A program made the position numbers and the translations under genes. Source: Rhizaria sp. SCN 62-66 (lineage: Eukaryota; Rhizaria, unplaced). Taken from it: a stretch of DNA of 64,000 nt. Where the stretch lies: positions 35,702-99,701 of the forward strand of contig MEDY01000065.1 in assembly GCA_001724265.1 (NCBI GenBank), written 5' to 3'. Below, in pieces: positions 21,626 to 31,600 of this stretch; the first letter of the stretch is position 1; each line of letters starts with the position of its first letter. Below the pieces are notes generated by a model. It saw only the letters and a list, made by a program, of their open reading frames with translations, did not search any database and was not told the origin of the DNA.

Positions 21626-22273
21626 ATGTCTGCTCTGCGCGCGGTGCTCGCTCTCCAACTCGGCGCTGTCTGCGTCTTTTTGGTCGTGATCCTCGCGCTG
21701 GGCGCCCCTGCCGGCTCGCTCGTCGCGCTCTCCCGCGCGCTGGCGTTGGCGGCGCTGTTGTCGCTCACCTCAGTGGCTCCCACCAACTGTTTGCTCAAGG
21801 GTGACCTGGGAGCGCTTCTGCGACTCTGGCTCTGTCCACACGGCCCTGCCGCCGCGCTCACGCTTTCCCAAGCTAACACCGACGCTGATATCGCTTCATC
21901 ATCGTCTCTGACAAGTCTAACACAGCATCAGCAGCAACAGCAGTGCTGTACTGAGTTGACTCAGATGCTAATGTCTCCTTTCACAGTCTCAGCGGCGGCG
22001 CACGCGCGCGCGGCGGAGCTCGACGCCGCTTCGCCGCTTGCCTCCCGCGTTGCGCTGCTCGCCGTCGTGCGCGCCGCGGCCGCGGGGAGCGTGCTGCTCG
22101 CCTGGGCCGCCTCGGTGTACACCATCCTCGACGGCGAGACCATCTTGCAGGTGTTTCCGGTCGCCAGCGCAGGCGGCGCCGTCGCGGGCGCCGTCGCAGG
22201 CAGCGCTGTTGGCTTAGTTGTAGAGGCTTATACACGGCGTCCAGGCGCCGCAGCCACGAAGCGCAGTGATTAA
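21626..22273 (+). CDS. PIGF: PIG-F/GPI11-like GPI-anchor biosynthesis membrane protein
   Basis: Single exon, 215 residues, TAA stop. Two conserved PIG-F blocks align by position. Residues 25-65 (ALGAPAGSLV, then LLSLTSVAPTNCLLKGDLG, then ALLRLWL) match the GAP...VP.LCLL...LKAWLRVF region. The C-terminal block (VLLAWAASVYTILDGETILQ, then VFP and a Gly-rich helix) matches the animal segment with LDW..PWQ.WP. PIG-F partners PIG-O and PIG-G in adding ethanolamine phosphate to GPI precursors in the ER. Two things are odd. The animal protein's first two membrane spans are absent, although total length is similar because of a Ser/Gln-rich loop near residues 90-115. The Trp residues of the LDW...W motif are replaced by Gly and Leu. 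An upstream exon could supply missing spans: an acceptor-like TTGCAG lies 18 nt before the ATG. Confidence 0.65.
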   Translation: MSALRAVLALQLGAVCVFLVVILALGAPAGSLVALSRALALAALLSLTSVAPTNCLLKGDLGALLRLWLCPHGPAAALTLSQANTDADIASSSSLTSLTQHQQQQQCCTELTQMLMSPFTVSAAAHARAAELDAASPLASRVALLAVVRAAAAGSVLLAWAASVYTILDGETILQVFPVASAGGAVAGAVAGSAVGLVVEAYTRRPGAAATKRSD

Positions 22274-22745
22274 GCGCGGTTTTTAACGCCTTACATAGCT
22301 TGTTCCAAATGTTACATAGACTCACTTGAAGCTGCGGAGACTTCAATTAGTGTTAATCTTGGAGTTTGATTATTCTCAACACCGATTCGAATACATAGTT
22401 TTTCTTCAAATGACGTTATCAAGCAGACTATGCCATCAATTTATCGATCCAAATGTTCATTCTAAAAGTTCATGTTGTATGGATGATACCAGCCTAAATG
22501 CACATATTGTCTGTCTGCTGTGTTTCTAACTGCTGCAGCAGCAGCATGAATAACAATCACAGTGGACCTGTTGGCCTGAACTAATCCTCTTATCGTTTTT
22601 GTCTCGTGATCACCAGTACTCGTGTGAGCTCACAGTCACATTTTCACAGTCACTCTGCTCAAAGCCTTGTCCTGCACTCATATCGCAATCGCATAGCACG
22701 CACGTTCTTCAGAGGCTCGAGTTCACAGTGAAAGCAGTGCCCCGC
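22274..22745. other. Convergent 3' spacer
   Basis: AT-rich sequence between the convergent PIG-F-like and DYNLT2B-like genes. No open frame or structural RNA is recognised. Confidence 0.45.
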
Positions 22746-23466
22746 TCAGTAGAGGTAGACGGCGAAGACGGCGGCGCAGCAGTAGAGCGAGTCCGACATG
22801 AAGAGCGCCTCGGCCATGGAGTCCGTCTTGGCGTCCCACAGGCAGCGCGCGCCGAAGCGCAGGCCCGCGCCGCGCTGCTCGCCGATCAACACCTGGACAA
22901 GGAACTTGTAGCGCGGGAGCGACAGGCCTGAACGGAGAGTTGAACAGGTAGACGAACAAGAGGGGCAAAGGAGAGGCGCGAAAGGAACGGATGAAGAGAA
23001 CAGCGTGAGGAATGAGTTTAGAATATGAAGATCGCACATCGATATAAAATGTGCAATGTTTGGTACAATAATAGTATAATCTCAGTATGAAAGCGCGATC
23101 TTGTCGCTCGAGCGCGGTTATGGCTGCGTACTCTGCATCTCGGTCTTGATCGCGGCGGCGAGCGTGTTGGTCAGCTGCGTCGTCGCAGACGGGTCATAAG
23201 TCACGCCCGTGAGCTGCTCCTTGAGCAGGGCCTCAATCATCGCCTTAGCCTTGAGCGGCTTGAACCTGTGGGGGGCAAACATACGAGAAAACATGACGGG
23301 TGAGCGTGGGCAAATGCAAGGAAAGAGGCCGGAAGCGGAAGTAAGGAAACGAAGGGTGAGCGGAGACGTACGTGTTCTGCGGGAGAGGACCGGTCTGGTA
23401 CTTTTCATCCTCAGGGGAATGCGCGGGAGCCACAGGGGCAGCGGCAGGGGCGGCCACGTCAGACAT
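22746..23466 (-). CDS. DYNLT2B: Tctex1-type dynein light chain (DYNLT2B/TCTEX1D2-like)
   Basis: Exons are 23372-23466, 23132-23265 and 22746-22927 (donors GTACGT and GTACGC; phases 2 and 1), giving 136 residues and a TGA stop. After an Ala/Pro-rich leader come PLPQNTFKPLKAKAMIEALL and a conserved helix region. The last exon holds the diagnostic Tctex1 strand region: PRYKFLVQVLIGEQRGAG, then CLWDAKTDSMAEALFMSDSL and a hydrophobic end. The NT.F.P.......LKE.L layout in exons 1-2 matches DYNLT2B better than the shorter DYNLT1/3. DYNLT2B is a light chain of cytoplasmic dynein-2, which drives retrograde intraflagellar transport, so the gene fits the flagellar set here. It is divergently arranged with the elongin-B-like gene. 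Confidence 0.9.
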
Positions 23467-24023
23467 AGGGCGGGTGGGCGGGCGGGACAGGCGGCCGGGG
23501 CAAGCTAGAAGACGGTGCTAGGGCGCGAGGAAGACGAGCGGTTGAAGGAGCTAAACGGAGAGGATAAATGTAGGCTGTAAGAAAATTGAAAAAGCATAAT
23601 AGCAAAAACAGCGACTTCAGTTTGATATTCCACGCCTGCGTCAAAATGACGTCTGAGAAAGTCATTATCATATGTAAAAGTAAACTTGTTTCGAACTCTG
23701 AGTTGGGGACCAGGGATTTTCTGTAACCGCTCGAGTCTTTTTTGTTTTAAGCAGATCGACATGACCTGAACGTCAGCGTTGATGTTTTTGATTTGCTATG
23801 ATTTTATATCTTTTTGGTTGTACTTTTCTCTTTTTATGTTCTCCAGAAACCTTCCTATATCTCACAAGCGCCGTGTTAACCAATCCACCCGTTGCCAATG
23901 CCTCCACTCTCCTCGACTCCTAATCGCACTCTCACCCTCGATGTGCTCCATGCTGCTCTCATTCCCTTGCCTGCTCCCACCGCCTCCTTGCTGAAATTAT
24001 TCTCTTACGCTGCCCTAGGAAGC
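23467..24023. other. Divergent promoter region, DYNLT2B / elongin B
   Basis: 557 bp between two head-to-head starts. It is AT-rich in the middle and pyrimidine-rich before the elongin B start. An open frame in frame with elongin B begins at ATG 23892, but its sequence is Leu/Pro-rich and does not match the family, so it is taken as leader. Confidence 0.4.
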
Positions 24024-24858
24024 ATGGCTACAACTCCCAGCATGTACCTGCGTCTCAAGCGGCATGAGCAGACCGTGTTCATCGCCTGCAACCCCAGTAT
24101 GTGACATTATTATCAACGTGCTCTATATATATCGGATCTTTATGGGAACTGAATGCAGAATAGCTCTCCTATTACACTTTTCTTCTCTTTAAACTCATAA
24201 CTCTTGCTCCTTTGGCTGTTGGCTCATTCTATCACCATTTCAAATTCACTCCCTTCACACAAACACACACATACACACAGAGGAGCAAGTCGGCAAGATT
24301 AAACTCCGTCTCTGCGCGATCCTGGACAAGGAGCCCGACGACGTGCGCCTCTTTCCCTTCCTGACCGACGAGGAGAAAGTTGCCCTGCACGAGGCCCAGA
24401 TGGAGCAGAAGCGCCTCAAGCTCGAAGACGTGGCCCGCCGCCGCCGCGCCGCGCGCGCCGAGAAGAACAAGAACAACAAGGTCGCCGCGGCCGCGAAGCG
24501 CAACCAACCGGTGGAAGAGGCGCCGCTGCGCGTGGAGCTGCGCCCCGAGGACATCGAGCCGCTGGTGATCCACCCGCTGCCCGAGGACCGGTCGCTCGAG
24601 GTGCTGCACATCCCCGCCGACGCGGTCGTCTTCTTCGTCTTCCGTGTCGACCCCGACAGCGAGGACTTCGAACCCATCTGCGTCGAGGGCTTCCAGGTGC
24701 CGCCGCCCGTGGCGCCCAGCGAGGAGGCGACCGGCGACGCGCAGGACGGCGCCGAGGCCGACGGTGGCGCGGGCGCGGGCGCCGGTACTGGTTCGGCTGC
24801 TGCGCCGGCGGCAGGGGCGAGGGCGGGCGAGCAGGGGGCAGAGGTCGGCAGTGAGTGA
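24024..24858 (+). CDS. ELOB: Elongin-B-like ubiquitin-fold protein with a charged insert
   Basis: Exons are 24024-24096 and 24281-24858 (donor GTATGT, acceptor CACACAG, phase 1), giving 216 residues and a TGA stop. The start MATTPSMYLRLKRHEQTVFI matches elongin B's short lead into I.RHKTT.F. It is followed by KIKLRLCAILDKEPDDVRLF, which matches the KR...ILK.PPDEQRLY helix. The family C-terminus reappears near residues 139-168 as VVFFVFRVDPDSEDFEPICV then a PPP segment (animal: LAFR.DD.FE.L.IE.F.SPPELP). Between them about 70 residues are inserted, including an Arg/Ala helix (RRRRAARAEKNKNNK). The last 45 residues are an Ala/Gly-rich tail. Elongin B pairs with elongin C in cullin-2/5 ubiquitin ligases and in the elongin transcription factor. 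Animal elongin B is about 118 residues, so this one is nearly doubled. Confidence 0.8.
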
Positions 24859-24876
24859 GTGAGTGAGTGGGTGAGT
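24850..24876 (+). repeat. (GTGA)n microsatellite at the elongin B stop codon
   Basis: A short tandem run of GTGA units overlaps the last sense codons and the TGA stop of the elongin-B-like gene and continues into the 3' flank. Slippage here would change the C-terminus. Confidence 0.8.
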
Positions 24877-25654
24877 TAGGGAGAGACTGTGAGCAAGTGA
24901 CCGTGAACATGCAGCGAAACTTAGTTAATCTGGTGAGCAAAGCCTCGTTGGGCCAGAACAATTATCGTGTGTCTGTAACGTCAGGTCATAAAATACAAAT
25001 AGAATATGAATTAACCGTCTGGAATGCATTTTGAAAAAGAAAACAAGACGAAGTCGAGACATACATGGAGTATATTTTGTGTGTAAAAGAGTGATCTGTT
25101 TATTGTTGATTCACTTTGGTCGTTTCAAGCGTGACGCCTCCAATATGACGGCGTTCTAAGACGTTTAACCATGAGAAGAGCAATGTACATTTATATAATA
25201 CGCGTTTTAGTTTGTGTCATAACAGGGCGTAAGTTGATAAGCTCACCTGTGATAACACGTACGCACAAATGCGGATTACAGCAACTCACGTAGATCCCCA
25301 GGTGCTGATCATAAAAAGAAAAATGAATAGAAAACTGACAATAAAACACAACCTATGATTGTTATGGCAAAAACACACCGAATTTGTCTGTAACATAATA
25401 AGAATATCAAAAAATGTCTAAGTAACTCGCATTTGTTTGTAACAGATGCGTTTGCATACAATGTTAGCTACGCAAGAAAAAGAAAAAGTAGTCATTGTAG
25501 TAATTGTGATTAATAGGTGGCTCTAAACCAACATGAGTCAATATTAGCGACGAAAACACGACGATGCTGCTTCGTATAAGACGTCTCACGGGATGCAACA
25601 AAGTCAGTCGTTGTTGCTGTCTCATAGTTCATAGAGCTTATCTTGTCAACATCT
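24877..25654. other. Convergent AT-rich spacer
   Basis: About 780 bp between the 3' ends of two genes. It is strongly AT-rich with no open frame of coding character and no recognised structural RNA. It is longer than most convergent spacers here, and a small RNA gene cannot be excluded by eye. Confidence 0.4.
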
Positions 25655-28600
25655 TCAATTGATGTTGTTGCCGTTGTATCCGTTGTGGCTGTTGCTGAAG
25701 GAACTGCCACCACGAACACCCACAACACCGGTGCCGGCACCCTGGCTCGACCCTTGCCTGCTCAGCGACGGCGACCCTGTTTGCGAGCCGCTGCGGCCGT
25801 TGGCGAAACCGTGACCGCGACCGCTGTTGCTCCCACTGACATTCGCGTTGTTGTTGTTGTTGTTATTGATGTGGTGATTGTTGTGATAGCTATTGCTGTG
25901 GCCGAGGCTAGGGCCGGGTACGGCGCCCACGAGAGAGCTGCGCGACATAACCGCGGACCCCGGCTTCGCACCCAGCGGGCTGCCGCTGTCATTCCGGATC
26001 CCGCGGTTGTGCCCGAGGCTGCCGCTCGTGTTGTTGTTGGTGAAGCTGCTGCTATAGTTGATCGTGTTGTAGCTGTTGCGGCTCGCTTCAGTTGCAGCAG
26101 CAGCAGCTGCAGCGGCGGCAGCGGCGGCGGAAGATGGCGGCATGTAGCTGCCAGGACTCGCGTAACCGTGGTTGTTATTGTTGATCGCAAACGGTGATTG
26201 CGAGCGGATAATCTGCACAGGCGACTGGCCGCGGTTGAGCGGCGTCTTACCATCCGCGAGCTCCACAGGGCCGTACGCGCGACGCCGGCCAGACAGGCTT
26301 TGAGGGACGCTGCTGTTAAGACTGGTGACGCCGAGGCCGCCACTACCGCTATCGCTATCGTTGTCACCGCCGTAGCCGCCGTAGTCGCCGTTATACGCGA
26401 CCGCGGCGCCAATGCCGACCTGGCTGCCGGCGCTGATGACACTGAAGCTGCCGCTACGGCTGTGGCTACGGCTGCCCTGCTGGCTGTTGCTCCTGCTCAG
26501 AATCATCGCGCCTCCTGCGGCGCCCCCTATGGCGACTGTGACGGGCTCAGTCTTGGTCCCACCGCGTTTGCGCCCGCTCGACGACACAGCGACAACGGCT
26601 GAATCGCGGGAGCGAGTGCTTTTGCTGGCGCCAGCAAGGCGCGCAGCGACTTTGGCCTCCGCGTGCACGGCAGCGGACTTGAGCGAGCGGCAGCGCGTGC
26701 AGAGCAGGCGGTGCGTGAAGAGAATTGAGCCGCCGACCATGAAGGCCGACGCAAAGACGCCGAGCGTGATAAGCCAGAGACGCATGGACTCCTCCACGTC
26801 GTCCGGAATGATCGCGATTGTGTCCAGCGAGAAGATGTAGTGCGCGTCCGAAACCGAGAACGGCTCCGGATCGGGGTCCTTATCGCCAACAACAACGCTG
26901 CCATAGGTGCGCACATGAGCGTATCTAGCGTCATCATTGGTGCTGTACGCGCTGACCGTCTTGTTCGCGTCGCTGGTGCGCGTAGCATCGATCACAGCAA
27001 CACGCGCGCGGCCGCAGGGCTCGGGGCAGCGCGCGCGAATCTGAATCACACCGCTGCCGTCGGCGAGCTCGCTGGCAACTGCGCCCAGCACCGCCAGATC
27101 GTCTGGCGCGCGCGGAAGCGTCTCGTCGACGTCGGCCGCGGAGCCGTCGCCAGAGCGCAAGTCGGCCGGGATCAGCACGAAGCGCAGCGGGAGCGCTGCG
27201 AGGGAGACTGCGGCGGCGGCGGAGACGGTGGCAGTGGAGGATGCGGAAGGGAACGGGGAGGAGTAGTGCAGAGTGATCAGATATTGGTCAATGTACACAA
27301 TCTTGCCGGGAGTCTTGTCGCCCAAAGCGCCTTCATTAACACTCTCGTTAACACTGTTGTCGTCATTCAGAGTGCTCGGAGCAGCAGCGTTGAGCTTGTC
27401 GTTGTAGATCATCACAATCTCGACTGACGTCACGGTCACACGAGGCACGCGCGCCAGCGCCACCGTCGCCACAGTGGAGCCAGCGGCGTCGTGAAGCGTC
27501 GCCGTCGCCGCGGGCGCAAAGGGCAGCGCGCGGGACAAAAGGGACGGGCGGCACTGCAGCTGTGTGCCTGCGTCTGCACTGAGATGAGCAGCGTTCGCAG
27601 TCACGGTGTGATGCGTGACTGTGACCGTAGTATAGGGCGTCGGCGTGAGCTCTGGCACTGGCGCGATAATAGCGCAAGGCAGACCGTCGATCGCAACCGC
27701 GGAGATTGCATCAAGCCCAGCGCCGTAGAACGTGAGAGGGAACATCTGGTCCTCCTCCTTCTCTGCAGACCGAGACTGTGAGAGCGACAGAGACTGAGAC
27801 TGGGCAGGTGTCGGCGTCGGGGGGACCGTGTCCGGGAAGAGCATCGGAGACTCTGTGCCCGCCACCCACGTGGCGTCACTCGCCGCGCCGATAACTAACG
27901 GCGCGCCCGTCGCCGCGGACGCAGCGATGGCGGAGCGCGCGTAGGGCGCCGCGACGGGCGCGAGCGCGGCGACGCCGGCAGCCTCGGGCGTGTGGTGCAG
28001 CGCCGAGTGCGAGGAGACGAGCGGGAAACCGGTCGCGGCCCAGTATACGACGATCGGCAGAGTCAGCACGCTGAAGGGCTCCTGGGACGCGGTGAGGCGT
28101 CCTGCGTTCAGAGTGTAAGCTGCGGTCGCGGGGTGGCGAGTGAAGAGTGACGTGAGGTTTTGAGGGACAGTGAGAACAAACACAGCGGTGGCAGCGGCGT
28201 GCGCGTCCGCGTCTTCACTGTAACTTCCACCAGCGCTCAGTTCATCACTGATGTTAGAGGAAGAAAACGTAGACTGTTTGAGCGTTTGACGGTCGAGAGA
28301 TGACCAGAACAAAGGCGCATGCATGCCTGCAATAGTCGCCACAATCTTATCCGTATTCGCGCTCACACTCTCGCTCAGAGCAGTGAATGTGGCACGGGTC
28401 GCCTGCACTGCAACAGTCAAGCGCAACGGCGTCTGCGTCGCCATGCTCAACAGATCAACACTAACACTCGGAGCGTCAGGGTAATTCGACTGTGAAGACT
28501 GTGACTGTGAGCGCTGCGCCGCAGCGTTGCTCGTTTTGTGTGTAAGCGCGTTCACGTGAACCAAAGCTGGTGTAATGAGTGCGAAAGCGGGCACAGCATC

Positions 28601-31600
28601 ATCGTAGTCAATACGAACACGCGCCGCCCAGCCCGTAAGCGCCACAAGCGGCACCGTCTCATCCTCGTCGTCGTCGTCGTCGTCACCGTCGTCGCCAAGA
28701 CGAATGCTGTCGCTGTCAGAATCTGTTAGTTCGGGGGTCATCGCGGCCGAAGGCGTGGTGAGCGCAAGCGTGAACGTGCCCGGCACAAGCCCTTCCGTGC
28801 CGACGGCGGCGGTGATCGTGAGCAGGACCTCGGTCGGCGACAGCGTCGTGGTGACGATGCTCACACCGCGCACATGCTGCCGCAGCGCGCTGTCCGCCGA
28901 CGCCGTCAGCGCGAAGGCGTGGGGCAGCGACAGTGGAAGCGAGTTTGACGTGGGAAACACAAGGCGCACGGTGCTCACGCGCACTCCGCCACGAACACTG
29001 CCGGGATTGCTCTCGGTGCTCTTGGGCTTGGACGGGCGCGGGCCGATGGGCAGCACGGTGTCGGGATATTGCGCCACTGCGTAGGGCGTCGCAATGACTG
29101 AAAGGATAAAGTGAGTTAAGATAATGAACTCATCGTCATCGTCGTCATAAACGTTATCCTTGGTGACAGCACGAACATCGACGGAAGTGGAAGTCGAGCT
29201 GCTGTCAATGTTCTGGTCCAAGTCAGAAAGGGAGTTGTTATGCGGGATGTAAACAACAAGCCGCACCGAGTAGCGGCCCAACACATCCGCAGCCGCCACC
29301 TCAGTCTCAGCCTCGTTGTCAGAAAGCGCCGACTTCGTTGAATTGGGGAATGCAGCCTCCACGGTCACGCTCTCTACGCCCGGCTGCACACTTGTCTCGA
29401 CGACGACACCCGTGACGGTGCGGCGCGAGACGGTGTTGATAAACAACACAGCGGTGACTGAGTCTGCAGAGAGTCCAGGGCCGGTGAACGTGAAGTAGCG
29501 CGTGACGCCGTCGGCGACCGCCCAGGGAGGGAACATCGACACTGCAGACACACCGCTCAAACCAACACGTTGGTTGCGAACTTGACTCTGGCGCATAGAA
29601 TTAAGAGGAAGACTCGCGGGCACACGAACAGAAGCGCGAGCATCTTTGTGCCGAGCCTCTGCAATAGAGACGGCATCCGTGTCATTCGTGAACGTAAACA
29701 CGTTGTCAGCCTGCAGCACCACGGTGTTGCGGTACATTATCGTCAGCTGCAGCGGCTCCCCGGCCACGAAGGTCGCGTTGCGGAAGTTAAGACGCATGTA
29801 ATACGCGCCGCGCGAAGTGATGCGCATGCGATATGTGCCGAAAGTAACAGAATAGGCGTCGGTGGTGCCGAAGAGGCCGCTTGTGGACAGGATGATGCCT
29901 TGGGGCGGTGCCGAAACAAGGCCGGAGGACGGGGACATCGAGACCAAGTACGGCTTAGCAGGCTCAGCGTCCTCGGATGCGACCTGAGGCAACGGCGGCA
30001 GCAGCAGAAGATCGAGGTCGCCCAGCGGACACAGCACGGCATCGTGGCCCCATCCCGGCACCGCAGCAGCGCTCACCTTGTCCGCGCTCGCGGTTACAGG
30101 GTAATAATAAAAGTCAGGCATCGTCAAGAACACCGGGTGCGCGCCCTCAGCACACGCGCTCAGATCCGCCGGAGTCAACACCATAGACTCCCCAACTGCA
30201 GCGCCATTGCTGACTGTGCGCTGCGAGCTCGCAACAGTAGGCTCAAGAGTGAACGCGGCAACGATGTCGCCTTTTTCCGTGTATGTCGCTGATGGACCAA
30301 GTTTCTGCTGCTGCGCCGAATTTTGAAACTTAGGGGTTGCGGAGGCGCAGTTGCCAACGCGGAGACCGAAAGGGAACCCACGCGTAGCCTTGATAAAGTT
30401 CACTGTAAACACCGTCGTCGTCGCAGTCGCTGTGACCGTCTGAGTCTGACTCTGAGGCTGCGGAAGACGGAGAAGCGGCGGCAGCAGCGAACGCGGCGTG
30501 AGCTCCACAACGGGGATGTCAATGCTCGCCAGCCACTCAGGCACCGCAAGGCGACGCAGAGCACCGCGCACGGGGCCGGGGCACCAGCGACGGCATCCAG
30601 GAGCAGTCTCAACATCAGCCTCAGTCTCAGCAAGTGCAGCAAACACAGTGGAAAACGAAGTGGTCAGCGGCGTGGGCAGCAGGTCAATTGTGAGTGTTTG
30701 ACCCGCGGTCAGCCCCTTGGTTGGCAGAGTGACCTCAACCGCAGTCTCCACACTCCCAGCGTCCGCACTCGCGGCGGCAGCTGCAGCAGCAGCAGCAGCG
30801 GACGTGAGCGGCGCGGAGACGAGTGCAAACGACACCTCTCCGACGAGCCTGCCCCGGTGGTACACGGCGACCCCGGCCACGGCGGCGAGCCCGCGGCCGC
30901 GCAGCGTGACGGTGACGCGCGCGGGCAGCGCGGCCCACGCGTGCGCGGCCGCGGGCACGGGAGCCGACGTCGCGGCGGGCGCGGCCAGCAGCGCCGGGTG
31001 CGCGGCCGAGATGGACACTGTGGCGAACGGCGGCGGCGCGAGAGACGTGAGATACGGGTGGAACGCAAGCGGAGCAACGACAGCAGCCTCAGAGGCAGCA
31101 GCAGCAGCGGTGGCGGTGGCGGCGGTCAGAATAAAGCCGCAGAGCGCGACGGGTGCGCCAGCGTGGGGCAGGACGAGGATGCGGGCAGTGAGACCGTGGG
31201 CGGAGCAAGAGAGCACCTCGACCGAGCCCATGCCGTCGTCATCGCCTCCGTCAACGGCGGGCGCGGGCGGGGGCGCAGTGAAGCGCAGAACCAGCGACGC
31301 CGGGTCGCACACGGCGACGTCACCATCGTCGTTCTTGCTGTTGCTAAGAGATGCGAGAGGCAGCGCACTCTCAAACAGCAGCGTGAACACTGCGCCCACA
31401 GTCGCGCTCGCCGCCGGCAGCGCCGTGGGCCACATCGCGCTCACGGTCCCCACGGCCGGCGCCGCGGGGGCATCCTCGCTGACCGTGAGCACGCCGGGCC
31501 CCGCCGAGTCTGCGTACGAGTCGATGCGGAGCAGAGTGACCGATCTCGGTGTCGCAGACCCGGGGTCGGAGGCCTCAAAGACGAGCGCCAGCGGCCCGGG

